In this document: positions 1-12,900 of the stretch, piece by piece
Layout of the letters: every line of letters begins with the position of its first letter
Numbering within the stretch: position 1 is the stretch's first letter
Assembly: GCA_965178125.1 (NCBI GenBank)
Contig: OZ237762.1
Span: forward strand, 62,001-126,000
Origin: Bilabrum cf. latius
Lineage: Eukaryota > Bigyra: Bicosoecida > Bigyra > Bicosoecida
Direction: 5' to 3'
Length of the DNA: 64,000 nucleotides
Notes under the pieces: generated by a model
Databases searched by the model: none
Told to the model about the DNA's origin: nothing
What the model saw: the letters and a program-made list of their open reading frames with translations, nothing else
Position numbers and translations under genes: made by a program

Positions 1-58
1 ATCCGATCACATCCACCACGAACCTAAAAAGCATCTATTTGGAGGATATAGAGTAGAT

Positions 59-738
59 ATGCCGCCCAAGTTCGACCCCGCTCAGGCCCAGTACCTTGTT
101 ATGCGCGTGACTGGTGGCGAGGTGGCTGCCCCGTCCGCTCTTGCCCCCAAGCTTGGTCCCCTCGGTCTCGTGAGATGGTTGTATTGATTACTGGAGCTGT
201 TCCCATCCCTGGAGTACCAGGGGCAACGTTGCAGCTAATTCATACTTATCAAATTTGCTTTGCGTCCAAGATCCATGCGGATATAGGAACGTGTTACGTC
301 TACTTCAGCGAGACTTGATTTGTCGAACCGATCGATTCGTGTGCGCAGTCCCCCAAGAAGGTGGGTGATGACATCCAGAAGGGAACTATGGACTGGAAGG
401 GTCTGCGAGTGACCGTCAAGCTGACGATCGTGAACAGGTAGGCCTCCGTGGAAATCCTGCCGTCAGCATCCTCCCTGCTGATCAAGGCTCTTAACGAGCC
501 CGAGCGCGACCGGAAGAAGGGCCCCAAGGACATCAAGCACGATGGCAACCTTACCTTCGACCAGGTGCTGGACATTGCCCGAACCATGCGCCCCAGCTCT
601 ATGGCTAGGGAGTTCAAGGGAACCGTCAAGGAGATCCTCGGAACGTGCAACTCTATCGGCTGCACCGTGGATGGCAAGCAGCCCAGGGACCTGCAGAAGG
701 CCATCACCAAGAACGAGGTGGACGTGCCGGAGGCATGA
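59..738 (+). CDS. RPL12: 60S ribosomal protein L12 (uL11)
   Basis: Cytosolic large-subunit protein of the GTPase-associated stalk base. Two exons, 59-169 and 349-738, are split by a 179-nt GTGAGA...CAG intron; the product is 166 aa, close to the usual 165. The N-terminus MPPKFDP, the [13 protein letters not shown] junction and the C-terminal [12 protein letters not shown] motif are diagnostic. Codon 68 is TAG (439-441), inside NR[TAG]A, where the family carries Gln (NRQA). The frame is otherwise unbroken to TGA at 736. This is the cleanest single proof in the window that UAG means Gln. An AATAAA at 869-874 is a possible polyadenylation signal. The gene is convergent with the next one. Confidence 0.97.
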
Positions 739-978
739 ATGGGTTAGCACGCGGATATAGGATACAGCGAGGCATCGTATCGGCTGGACACAATCAGTCC
801 TCCCCGGCGACTGCAGGTTCCATTATGTGAGCCACGGAGCCGGGGTATGTTTGTGGGTAGTCGAATAGAATAAATAGCGATTCTCGTTATAGTTTCAGTA
901 TTGGCGACTCTTGGATTGGAGTCGAGTGCAGCTAGCACCGAACGATCACCAGCTGCGGCACACGCTAGGTTCAGGTTC

Positions 979-3900
979 TCACTGCACTGTCGGGGTGGTT
1001 GGAGGCGTTGGGGTACCGTACTTCCAGCGGTTGGCGCTGCTGTGCAGAGCTGCCAACGCGTTCCTCACTCCGCTGGCGGCCTCCACATGCCCGTGACCCC
1101 CTTCAACTGCCGGGGTGACCTCACCGTTCCCATGCCCGTCCCAACGACCGTGCCTCCCACGCGCCTTCCTTGACCCCTGTTGCCCCACAGGCGCATGGGT
1201 AGACCCCTCCCTCCTTGCCTGCCGCTACCCTGCGCCCAGCCGCACCGTCCTCCCGCCCCTGTCGTATCCCGTGGGCGCCCCCCGCAGCAGGATGGCATCC
1301 AGCACGGGCACCCGCATGAGCACGTACGGTGCCTGGCCCAAGGCAAACCCGCACCTGAGCCAGAAGAGGAGTGCGGCCCCTCGCCACGAGAGAGGGGGTG
1401 CCCACCTGCCTGCAGGCACCTGCCCCCATCCCCAGTGCCCCTCGATGCACCACACCCTCACGCACAGGGCACACAGCACCAGCACGCTCACCGCAGCTGC
1501 GTGATAGCCCCTCAGTCTCCCCAGCTCGCCCCCCCGCACGTGCATCCAGGGAGGCAGCCCCCGCTCAGCAGGAGCAGCTGCAGCACCCCCATCCGGCGCG
1601 GCCTCCTTGTTCCCTGTGCGTGGAGCAGTCTCGCTGGAGCCGAACGGCCACGCGGCCCACGCTGAGCCCCCCGCCGACTGGACACCCCTGTCGGCTGTGC
1701 CACCATCAGCAGTCTCTTGGCAGTCGATGTCCTCACAGCTGCGTTCTCCACCTCTGGTTTCCTGCGCGCCCCCATTCCCCGCCCTGTCCCTGTCTCTATC
1801 GCACAGTGTGAGCAGCCCGCAGTCCCACAGCGGGGCCATGCGGGTCACTGCCAGCGAGCGCCTTCTCTGGGAGCAGCTCGGCAGCCGCAGTGCCCGCCAG
1901 ACGATGGCCCACCAACTGAGCACCACAGCCAACCACACATCGACCAGGGACACAGTCGAGGACCAGGAAGCCAGCCCTGCCTGCCGCGCTGTGGAGCTAT
2001 CTGCAGGTGCAATCGCATGGACCCGCTGCCACTCGCCTCCCTCCCCTGACGTGTCCTGCTCCGAACCAACCGAGGACGAGCTACTCAGCGCACGACTTCG
2101 GACCCTTCTGCTGCTGTTGACTCCCTCCCGCTCTTCCCCCCCTTCCCTCTCGGGGGAATGCGCCTCATCTACCCTTCTTGCAGCCCTGTGCTTGCCCCCC
2201 ACAGCCCTCGAGGTCAGCGGCAGCAGGGCAAAGCAGAGCCCCACCAGCAGCAGCTGCAGCAGCAGCAGATACACGTCCAGCGTGGACACGCGGGGCCCCC
2301 ACCGCGCACAAGGGTGTGCCACTGGTGCACTTACGGGCAGGGGAAATTCGCTGGACACGATCTGGCTGGTGCTGCCACTGCTGCGATTGCCCACAGCAGC
2401 TGCTCCTGCATAGGAACCCCCGTGGACGGACCCGCCCCCGGGCTCCATGACCAGGGCACACAGGACCATGCGGGAGGCCCCTCCCACGAGTCCCCCCAGG
2501 CCAGTCCCCAGGAAGAGGCTCGCCATGAATCCCGCCAGAAACTGCGCCACCTGCCACTCGTCCCTCTTGTCAAGCAGCACCAGTTGCAGCAGCCACAGCA
2601 AGGGACCCAGCACAGGGGTGGCACCGGCTGCCTGCCAGCACCACCACTTCCAATCCCGCGCCCGCCGCCACACGCTGCCTACATGCGGCAGCAGCAGATG
2701 CAGGACCCTTGCCCTGACCTGATCGTACACCTCTAGCATCCTTGCACAGCAGCCCCTGCAGGTCCTCGGGGTGTGCCTACACCCCTCAGAGGCCCAGAGG
2801 TCTCGATACCGACCAGGGGGCCTCGCTGCCACTGGGCTCACCATGGCCTCTGGCTGGAGGGCGGGGCTTAGCATGAGCGAACGACGGGCAGTGTGACGAG
2901 CACTGATGCTTTGAGCAGTCGATGACGTGGAAGACGAAGACGGGGACCCGAAAGCGGTGCGCGGCATCGTGGACCCGGGGCGGCCACTAGTGTGATTGCG
3001 ATTGCGATTGCGGGTGCTGTTGTAGGTGTCGGTCCATGGAATGCCAGCGCCGGCGAGGGAGGGCGTTTGCGGGTGCATATCCATGTCCATGTCCGCCCGC
3101 TGAGGCTGGCGAGAGGCAATGCCATTGTTGTCCAGCTGGGCTGGGGAGGCGGGGCGCTGCACAGCGGGGGGCGCGCTCATGGACCCGTGGGGCTGTGGCT
3201 GGAGCTGTGGCTGCTGGGGCTTGGCCGGGTCTTCAGACGATGAGTCCGTGTCGATGCTCCTGACCGTGTCCCATACACCGCCCTTGAGCTCTGGCTTTGT
3301 GCCATCGATGGAGGCACCCCCGTCCACAAAGGGTGGATGGGTCGGCTCGAGCATGGCATCATCACCTGCACGTATCGATGGACTTGGCACGAGCAAGCTG
3401 GCTCTTGAGCCTCCAGGCTCGCTGTATCCCGCCCCTGCCTCTGTCCCTTCCACCATCAGTGTCCCCGGACCGCCGATGGGCCTGCTCTCGTCGCTCCCCT
3501 CGTGCTGCAGCTCCACACCGAGGTATCGCCGGATGGCTCCTTGCAGCGCGCTTGAGGCGGCCACCTGAACGCGTTCCTCGAGAATGGGTTCCAGCCGAAG
3601 TACAGCCCCCCTCACAAGCGATCGGAGCACTTCAGGCATGTCAGGGTCACCTGCAGCACTGGCAGCGGCGGCCTGCACAGCGGCAGCGATCCCGTCGCGA
3701 ACGCGCGCAGATAACTCCCCTTGAGCAGAGCGACCAACAGCTCTGATAGTACGATTGTATAGGCGGGCGTTCGCCCTTTTCACTATGTCATAGGCCCACC
3801 GAGCCTGCTACGAGAGGCTAGCGATGTACTGCCGCAGAGGGTTTGGTCGTCCTCGAATGGCATCCGCTAGCGCCGCAAGACCAATCATCGGGCCAGCTGC

Positions 3901-4236
3901 AGATGCTCTTATTGATAATAAATCCCGAATTGAGGCTTGCACTAGCTTCAATTCGTCGCCAACTGCACGAATTGCCCATCCTGATGCAGTCCCTAGCGGT
4001 TCCAGGCTTGCTCGAGCCGTTTTACCAATAGATGAGCCCGACAAATTCCGCCAGAATGAGTGAACACACCACCATAATCCCGCTAGGAGCCCAATCTGAG
4101 CAGCTATGGCAGTAGGACTCCGGTTCGAAGCAGCACTCCTCCGGACATGACGAAGGATAAGTCCCAGGGCGACTGCGATCGCCAAAGCTGAGACGGCGCG
4201 GTTTCCCGAGCCCTTTTCATTGTTCAAAGAGGTCAT
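979..4236 (-). CDS. Multipass membrane protein, unknown function
   Basis: Reading two in-frame TAG codons (3808-3810 and 1225-1227) as Gln joins what would be three fragments into one 1085-aa protein ending at TGA 979. ATG at 4236 (MTSLNNEKG) is chosen because a TAA lies further upstream in frame and the earlier candidates are GTG. A hydrophobic segment near residues 15-35 is followed by a long Ser/Pro/Gln-rich, probably disordered middle and then several Leu/Val/Trp-rich segments in the C-terminal half (for example LLLLQLLLVGLCFALL). I recognise no family. It is divergent from the CaaX-protein gene across 146 bp, a likely shared promoter. Reading frame confidence is good; no function is inferred. 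Confidence 0.7.
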
Positions 4237-4382
4237 TAGGACACCGGCGACTATCGGAGCACCCAGGATCGCATCCTTCGATAACAACACAGTGTTGCGA
4301 CCTTGAAGACTGTTGACCGTGACGACGAGGGAGACGCATCTCGGGAGTTATTCTTTGCCTCGCGGCAGCTTAATTGCAGAGA

Positions 4383-6695
4383 ATGGCCGAAGCTGAAGAA
4401 ACTACTAGGAAAGAGGAAACTTAGCCAGTTTTGGGGGAGACGAAGCCAGACGAGGCCGACGGGGCGGACGCAAGCGAGGCAGCGACCGATCCGAAACATG
4501 TTGATCTTCCTTCCGTGAAATGCTCTGGCTCCATCAGATTCGGCTCGCCCATCCTAGTTGCCTGGGCAGAAAAATAGCGAAATTATATGATGTTCAGTTG
4601 GCCGACTCGCTTGATGATCGTGACGACCCAGGCAGTGATGTACTTTACCGATGGACCCGTCCGAAGTTCTTTCGATCAGTGGGGTAAGGAAGAGACATCC
4701 TCGAAGATTGTGGAGGCAGCGCTGGCCGGTGCATCTCAGCCAGCTGAAGAAAATTTGGAGGCGACTGAACCGGCTGCCGACGGAAAAGCTACCGCCCCTG
4801 CTGCCTTCGATCACGATTCCTCCGAGGCCCATCAATCGGCCAGGATGCCCCTTGTCACCTTCGGGGCGCCCGCACTCGGGCCGCCCATGCCCGGCACAGC
4901 TGGATCGACATCGTCCAGCGACAGCGAGGCCACAGACCGGGACCGCGCCCTCGCCCGGGGCTGCATCGAGCTGCTGCTGTCTGCCCCCGACGAGGGCAAG
5001 ACCTTCCTCGAGCCAGGGAGCGAGCACGCCGCGCACAGGGAGGACGGGGCAGGGGCTCGCGCTGCACGCATCCTCGCGCAGGCCTCGCTGAGCGTGGAGG
5101 ACCTCCCTTCGATCCGCGGGTTCGTGGGGCTGGACAGGATCGTGAAGGTTCGCTCTCTAGCGCTGGATGGGGCTGAGAGCGTGGACGACCACTTGAAGGA
5201 GGTAGGCGAGAGGGAGGCCGCGGGGGCCGTGGCCCAGGCTGTCGAGGAACAGAGCGGGGAGCAGGCTGCCAGCGAGGGCGAGGAGCAGAAGGATGATGAG
5301 GGACAAGAGGGCCAGGGGGCATCCTCTGGCGCCGGCAGCGGGGGCATGGCTCGGCCCGCCAGCTTCTACGTGCAGGCGGATGACGAGGAGGGTGGGGCCG
5401 TGCTGCACGAAGCTGTGTCCCCTGCCAACGTGCGGGCAGGCGTGGATGCCAGCAGGAGGGATGCGAGGGACGTGTACCTGGACCTGAGGGGGGGCGAGAC
5501 GGTGGCGCTGCGGCTGTACACGGTGGAGGAGGCTGCCAGGTTTGCAGCCGTGGTGCGGGGGGCGGCAACTGCCTCCCGGTTGCATGCAGCAAGCGCCGCT
5601 GCAACTACGGCTGTAGCTGCTGGAACTGGAGCAGAGGCCGATACAGCGGCTGCTGAGCACGACCGTGCAGTGCAGGAGGCGCTTGCCGAGGGAGGTGAGG
5701 GCGAAGGGGGGGAGATGCCAGGCGACGGCGGTGCCCGGGGATTGATGCGCGTGCCGTCTCTGCGGGAGGGAGAAGACGGAGCAGAGGGAGAAGAGGCCGA
5801 GGGCGTGGATGATATCGGGACCTAGGTGGACGTGCAGGAGCAGGGGACTGGGGAGCAGCGTGAGGTTGAGGCACAGAAGAGTAGCGACAAGCAGGAACCA
5901 GCGGCAGAGCAGCAGGAGGGCAAGGAGGAGGAGGGCAAGGAGGGCAAGGAGGGCAAGGAGGAGGAGAGTGGCTCTGCTAGCGGGGGTCAGAAGGAACAAG
6001 AGGGCAGCGAGGGTCAGAAGGACGGTGAGCAGGGGCGGGCGCTGGCAGGTGGTGCATCGGCGTCGTCCGAGGATGCTGCCTCAAGTGCCTCCACGAGCGC
6101 GCCCAGGACCCGGGCCAAAGCCGAAAGCGGTCAAGCCAAGGCCACTGCCAACGGTGCCAGTGCGGAAGTTGATGGCAGCAGGGATGGACCGAGCACACCG
6201 ACTGGCACTGATGGGACCACAAGCCAGAAGGGAGCAGGTGCTGCCGCTGCTGCCGCTGGTTCGGGCGGTGCCCACGAAGGAAAGCATCAGGTGGAGGAGG
6301 GCGACCAGGAGGTCAAGGCCGAGGCTGAGGCTGAGGGTGAGGCTGCGCCGCTCAAAGAGCAGTCGCAGCACGCAGCTCCAGCAGAGATGGCAGCCCCCGA
6401 TGCAGATGCCTCCGGAGTCGACGAGAAGCAGGGCCAGAGCGCACCCGAGGCACAGGCCAGCGAGGCCAAGGAGGAGGAGAAGCCTAAGGAAGAGGAGAAG
6501 CCGGCGCCCAAGGAGGCAGCACCTAAGTCTGCTCCTGTTGCAGGCAGCGTGCGCAAGGTGGAGCAGCATGAGGAGGCCAGCGTGCGCAAGGTGGAGCAGC
6601 ATGAGGAGGCCAGCGTGCGCAAGGTGGAGCAGCATGAGGAGGCCAGCGCCCAAGCGCCTGCGGACGCAGGGGGCTGCTGCTGCGTGGTCAGTTGA
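4383..6695 (+). CDS. Acidic low-complexity protein with C-terminal CaaX box
   Basis: A 770-aa single-exon ORF from ATG 4383 (MAEAEETTRKEE) to TGA 6693. Three in-frame TAG codons (about 4422, 4566 and 5823) are read as Gln. The N-terminal third is partly hydrophobic and ordered. The segment near residues 360-405 (VYLDLRGGETVALRLYTVEE) looks like the end of a PH-like fold, but this is a weak guess. The C-terminal half is Glu/Lys/Gln/Ala-rich, including a KEEGKEGKEGKEEE stretch and three tandem 11-residue copies of ASVRKVEQHEE. The last residues are GGCCCVVS. CVVS fits a CaaX farnesylation box and the preceding Cys residues could be palmitoylated, so a lipid-anchored membrane protein is inferred. 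It has no GTPase motifs. Confidence 0.75.
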
Positions 6696-6772
6696 TCAGA
6701 GCCTGGCCTTGTGGCGTGACTCGTGTGTCCCTGTCGGCTTGAAGTACAACACAACTGCAGATGAAGGCTTGG

Positions 6773-7774
6773 TCATCGGCCCTTTTTCACAATTGCCCCG
6801 TCGATGGCTCGCACAAGCGCATCGTAGGCGGCGAATGTCGCTGACACTTCCACAATGACCCTGCACAGCCGAGGCCCCACGCCCTTGTACAGGCCAAGCA
6901 AGCCGTCCTCCCGCACGGTCGTCGCCAAGCAGTGCGCCAAACCACGATATCTCCCAGCATGCAGCCCCTACATGTTAGTCTTGGCAGTGTCGAATGGCTG
7001 TGTTGCCACCACGCTCACTGCCCCGCTGATGGCGCCTGCACCAGCACTGACCGCCACTTCTCGTGCTCCTGCTGAAACTGCCCCGTCAGCCGATTGGGGA
7101 CTGCTGTGACTTGCCTACCTATCCATCATGGACTCTATGAACCCTCTCGCTTCCGCAAAGCACGCGAATCGAATCGCCTGGTTGAGCGCGATCTTTGTGA
7201 GGGTGGCACCCAGCCCTTGGTACAGGCCCGACAGCCCTTCCTCTCTCGCGATCGTGCGAATGCCATGCCATAAACCATTGTAATGCGGTGTACCTCGATT
7301 AAAGTCCTGAATTAGCTTAACTTGGATAGTGGTCATCGGCGTGACGATTAGTGAAGCTTCGAGCAGCCCGCAGACTACGCCACCAGCAGCGCGTTCCATG
7401 GGCAAAAGACCGGCTCCTGGCTGATGGCGTTTGGTCATATCTACTTTTCGTTCCGACTAGTGGCCAGCAAGGCTGAGTCGCCAATCAGCGAAGGCATTAA
7501 ACACCCCGAAGCGCAGAGCAACTCGTGGAAATGCAAACACGAGGTTACTTGAAATACCACGATAAAATCCTGGGAGCCCGCGTTTGTTCCATGTGCTCGA
7601 GGCAACGTCGAACAAACCCGAAAACTTTGGCTGGAGCTTTGACGCGCTCGCTGCTTGCGAACTTATTTGTAATTGAGTCTTCGTAAGCTCAAACGGGTAC
7701 GATAGGCAAATTTCGAAGCACCCCGCCAGCCCACCAGCAAGAATACCAACAGGATCGAATAATGATGACGCCAT
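6773..7774 (-). CDS. SLC25A1: Mitochondrial tricarboxylate (citrate) carrier
   Basis: A 333-aa protein with three mitochondrial-carrier repeats. Repeat 1 holds GGLAGCFEICLSYPFELTKT, repeat 2 holds VTPMTTIQVKLIQD and NQAIRF, and repeat 3 holds TQPFDTAKTNMQGLHAGRYRG. The pairing of PMxTIxVKxIxD with NQAIRF and MQGL is that of the citrate transport protein of the inner membrane, not of a generic carrier. In-frame TAGs at 7457, 7115 and 6968 are read as Gln; the last gives the Gln of MQGL, conserved in this family. It ends at TGA 6773 and starts at ATG 7774. It is divergent from the FAM185A-like gene 168 bp away. Confidence 0.93.
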
Positions 7775-7942
7775 AATAAGTAAGCGCCTTGCTCGCTTTC
7801 AATCATTGACGAACGGCGAAATTGATCCAACTTGAAGGAAGGTTCGCTCCTAGGGTTCTCTGCGAACGAAACTGCAACTGCAGCGCTCGTCGGAGCAAGG
7901 GCTCAATTGAAGCATTGCACGACTAGTTTGCGGATTAACGAA

Positions 7943-9643
7943 ATGCAAAGAGTACTCACACGAATTTCTAGCCGGCTCGAACTAGGATCGTCACGGTGTT
8001 TTCGAACACGTCACGCAGCGCTTCGCCTGTGCTCGCAAGCCGCATCGGTGAACGTCAAGGTCCGGAACAACGCTAGCACCTACGAGAGATTTTTGAATGA
8101 TGCACAGGGGAAATACAACTTGCTGGGACAGTTCCCACAGCTACAATAGGGCGGGCTAGTGTCAGTCTCATTTCCAGGTCGAGTTAGGGTGCTCCCCATG
8201 TGGGCAGAACACGCAGAGGTGTACGCAATGGGACCGCAAAGTAGCATGTCAAGTATAGAAGTTCACACTGGGCAAGATGCATTGGAAAAGATCGCTGATG
8301 ACGCTGCGCGTAGCGAGGAGCACCTGCCGGCAGGAGTGCTGCACGTTTCTGCAGCCGAGGGCGGCGAGGAGGACGAGATCGTCGTCTGCGTACCGCAGGC
8401 CAGTAATCTGCAGGTAATTGCCGGTGGTCACCCTGTGCAGATATCGGACAAGCTAGAAGGCACTGTTCACGTGCGCACCACGGAGGGCTCCATCACGGCC
8501 CACAAGCTGCGGGGCGAGCGCGTCCATCTCCTGTCCCAGTCGGGGGATGTGTCCGTGTCAGGGGTGGTCGAGGGTGAGCTGGTGCTCTTTGGGAAACGAA
8601 TCAATGTGCAGAAGGTGCTGGCATCCACGGCTGACATGCAGGCCGACCTTGAGCTGACGGTGGGGGCCATCTACGCACAGGAAGCAACAGTGCGGGTGTT
8701 GCCTGAGCTCGGCGCTTCTGGCGACACGGGCGAGTTAGTAGGCTCTTAGGATGCCTGTTCTGCTACTGTCTGCTCGTTAGGGACCGTGCAGGGTGCTCTC
8801 GTCATGCAGGTGCACCCGGGGCCAGGGAACAAGGGCGCTGTCAGTGTGGGTGGCCTCACTGGGTCGATGGAGGCTTGGCTGGGCGAAGGCGTTAGCATGG
8901 ACCTGCATCTGGACGAGGGAGAGAGGGCGGCCGGGGCGGGGGCGGTCTCTGTTGACGCCGGGGGGGATGTGCGGGTGAGCCTAGGCAGGCCGGCGCGGGC
9001 ACATGTGCGGCTCACTGCCGGGGGCGCGCAGGGCACAGCCTCGCTGCATGGCCCCTCGGGTTCGCTGGAAGGGTTCACAGTGCAGGGCGATGGTGCGCGC
9101 GATGAGCAGGGATCTAGCCCTAGTAATCATTTGTCAGCTCCTGCAGTGCGTCCGCTGGAGGGGTCTCGGTACGTGAAGGGGCTAGGGCAGGATGGGGCAG
9201 GTGCTGCTGGGAGGTCGGTGCTGGGCGGGGAGGAGGAGGGCGAGGGTTGCTTGTCGGGTACGGAAGTTGAGGGCTTGCTGGAGGTAGGAAGTACTGGGGG
9301 CGGTGTGGGCGGGTGGGGGAAGAGCGAGGGGGTGTCTGGGGGCGAGGGGCGCGGCGTGCAGCTGGAGGGAGGGCAGGGGCAGGGGCAGGGGCAGGGGCAC
9401 AGCGGCAAGATCAGCGATGCAGGGCGGCTGGCTGCGAGCTGGAGAGGCCGGGCTGGCAATGGGTTGGTCGAAGACAACGATGCAGAGGTGGGGCTTTCGG
9501 CACCGGGTGAAAACGGGGTCGGCTGCGGCAAGATCGAGCTGGCCAGCCGACAGGGCTCCGTGCAGGTCGAGGTCGTGGGGTGGTCCGAGATGGTCAGGCG
9601 GAAGGCGCGGGCGCGGGTGGCTGCCAAGCTGGCGAGGAAGTGA
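7943..9643 (+). CDS. FAM185A-like DUF4097 beta-helix protein
   Basis: A 566-aa protein starting at ATG 7943 (an upstream in-frame TTG is not used) and ending at TGA 9641. TAGs at 8147 and 8747 are read as Gln. The first 35 residues are Arg/Ser/Leu-rich without acidic residues until late, compatible with a mitochondrial presequence. The centre repeats short beta-strand units of the type EGSITAHKLRGERVHLLSQS, followed by SGDVSVSGVVEG and STADMQADLELTVGAIYA, as in DUF4097/FAM185A proteins. The region near residues 400-530 is Gly-rich with a (GQ)n stretch and looks like an insertion. The C-terminal KIELASRQGSVQVEVVGW returns to the family pattern. Function of the family is poorly known. Confidence 0.72.
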
Positions 9644-9915
9644 ATGCGTGGAAGCGGGACCGGGAATGTGAATAGTAGTGCATGCAAGCGTTTCGACGGC
9701 AACGGCCGTGCCAGCGCGTGCGGTGCAGTGGGCGTCGGGCCGCGCAGTGGTTCCGCAGAGCAGTGATAAAGTACTTCACAGCGGTCCTACTGGCGTATTC
9801 AATCTGCCATTGGGCTGACTGCAACGCAAATACTTTAAATTTGATCGCATTCAGCTGAGCTTGAGAGACAAGCCTGGAACATTCAAAATTGGCAAGAAGT
9901 TAGCTCGTATTTGCG

Positions 9916-12900
9916 ATGTCGGCGAAGGAACCAGAGCCGAGAGGTGAAGGACCGCCTGTTGGGACGCCAACCAAGGAGCAAATTCTTAGGATTGTGAATG
10001 AATTGTCTTCGGACATTGATGCAAATCGTATACGCGCGACAGAGCTGCTCAGTATGGCCAAAAAGACAAGATTAGCGGACTTAGTTGTTGGCCTGATGGC
10101 TGTGAGTTTGCGGGATGTTTCCAAAACAGAATCGTCTTCGGATTGCGACCACCAAATACGTTCTTGCTTATTTGCTGCTCTACACTGTCTCGCAGATCTT
10201 GCAAAACGAGAGCAACCCAGCGGCACGGCACATGGCTGCTGTAGTCCTTAAGGGAGTGCTGCTAGGCATGCGCGGCGAGTCTGCCGGGCTCTTCTTGCTG
10301 CATCAACCAGTGCGAGCGGCAATGAGAAATGGAGTACTTCGTCTTCTTGAAACTGAGCGCATTGCGAGCGTGCGCAACGGCCTCACAATTCTGGCTGGGC
10401 ATCTGGGAGTCGCGCTGGTGACGGACGGCTGGTGGCCGGAGCTCATGCCATGGATTCGGAAAGCTCTGGGCAACAAGAAAGTCCCCGAAATCCGAGTTAG
10501 CGCCCTCCAGATGCTTAGCGAGATGGCCAACACGGTGGCCCACGGCATGCAGGCCGACCACGCCGGCATCGCTGCCGCCCTGCGAGCGAGCATGCAGGAC
10601 GACGCCGCACCGGCCATGGTGCGCGTGGCGGCCGTGCAGTGCGTGGCCTACATTCTCACGGAGTTCGAGCGCTCTGCCTCTGTGGCCGACCCCTTCATGC
10701 CGCTGGGGGCAGGCAGCCTCCGCGTGCTGCAGTCGCTCTACCAGGCACACGACCACGAGGCCTGCCGCAAGTGCCTGCAGGCACTCACCGACGTGGCCAC
10801 ATACCAGCCAGGCGCATTCAGGGCCGCGGACAAGACCATGCTCACGGGCATGCTCTAGATCGCTCCCGTGAATACAGCGCCAGTGCAGCTGCGGTCCGCC
10901 GCCATCGAGCTGGTGCTGGCATACGCCGAGAACGCCTCCTCTGCGGCCAGGAGGATGCCGGAGAACGCGTATGCTAGGCGGACCATCCCCGTACTTTTTG
11001 GAATGCTGCTCGAGGTGGGAGATGACACCGCGGAGGCATGGCTCGGCCGAGAGACCTCGTAGGAATCAGACCCGCACGCGGTGTGCCACGTGGCGGAGCA
11101 GGCCATCGGCAGGCTGGGCTCGTACTTGGGGGCTAAGCGGGTGCTGAACACGGTCCTGTCCATGGCCAATGTGTTCTCTCAGACAGCCGAGCGCAAGAAG
11201 CAGTGGTAGTTTGCCCACGGGGCCGCGCTTGCCCTGGAGGCCTGCGCCAGCTTCTTGCCGGACGACATGCCCGACGAGCAGTACCAGAACGTGGCCGGCA
11301 TGCTGGTCAAGTTGGTGGAGCACCCGCACCCCAGGGTGCAGCAGGTGGCCGGCGAGGCCTTTTACCACCTCGTGGGACAGCACCCACTGACGTTTGCACA
11401 CGCTGCCAGCGCACAGATTTCCCGCGCCATCGGGCGGCTGGTCGCCTCTGATCACCAGCGGGTGCAGAGCCAGGCCTTCGAGCTGCTGGGCGAGTATGCG
11501 GGGCACGGGGTCACGCAGCACGTCAGCAGCATCGCCAAACCGGCTGCTCGCCGGGCCATCGAGCTGCTGGGGGGCACAGGGGGCAGGACCGTGCGGGAGG
11601 CGGCGCTGTCTTGCCTGTCTTTGATCGTGGACAACTGCCCCGAGGAGCTCAGCGAAGAGTACGCCCGGCTCATGCCGATCTTCATCGCCATCGTGGAGAA
11701 CCCGGAGAGAGCGCTCGCGGGGAGGAGCAGAGCGGCGGCGGCGGCGCTGCAAGGAGCGGACTTGAGGGTGGCCCGGGGCCACGCAATCGCGGCTGCGTGC
11801 GGCATGATCCGCAGCGCGGCTCGCTCTGGAGGCCCCATCGGGAACCGTGCCATCGTTTCGGATGGGCCGCGGCTTGTGCGGCTGCTGCTCCCCGTCCTGC
11901 GGGCCAGCGTGCCCCCGGCTGTGGTGCGAGACGCGCAGGAGGCCGCCTCTCGTATCATCGCGGCCAACACGGGTGCCTCGCCGCAGAAGGGGCCCAGGGC
12001 CTCCACGGGGCCCAACACATCGGACGAATTCGCGACGGCGGGCCTCGGTGGCAAGCCTCTGGGTGGGGACGATCCCTGTCGGTAGGATGTAGCCGCTGGG
12101 CTGCAGCAGCTAGCGGGCGTGCTAGGGCCCCGGTTCGTGCCTTTCTTGGATGACGTGATGCCGCTGCTGCTAGGCATGGCACACGCCGGCGTGGACCGCA
12201 AGGAGCTCTCGCAGGAAGAGCGCCTCGCTCAGCACGAGCGGGAGTTTGACCCGGACTACATGGCGGACGGGTACGAGACGTACGAGGGGCTGCACGAGGA
12301 GGAGGCGGTCGCCTACCGGGTGAAGGAGTCCTCTGTCGATGACAAGAACGTGGCGGTGCAGGTGCTGCATCACTTTGCAGAGAAATTCGGCCCATCCACG
12401 CTGCTGGGGAAGTGGGCCATGCCCATGGCTGCGGTGCTGCTGCCCATCATCGCCACCAAGGAGACTCCCTACCACCACTTGAGAGTGCTCGCTGCAGAGG
12501 CAGCCGACAGCGTGCTGGCCGCGCAGGTGTGCTCTGCGGCTGCTTCCTTGTCCGGGGATGCCCTCCAGCTGGCCTGTCGCCAGTCGCTGCTCATGGCTCT
12601 GGGCCCTCTGCTGGACGTGGTATCGAGGAACACCAAGTCGGAAAGCGGGCTGCAGCTGCAGTACGAGGCAGTGAGGCAGATCCGGGGGTGCTTGCTGGCG
12701 GCGTGCGAGGTGCGGCCCCACCGCGTGTCCTGCGAGGGGTTTCTTGAGTCCACCGAGAGGGGCACGGTCAACGGGCCGCAGCTGCCGGCGGGGGCAGGGG
12801 CCTCTGCACCTGCCTCTCCTGGGCCTGGCCCGGCCTCCTCCCCCTCTGGATCTGCATCCAGCTCCACTGCATCCGGACCCGACGCAGCCGCGCTGTCCGA

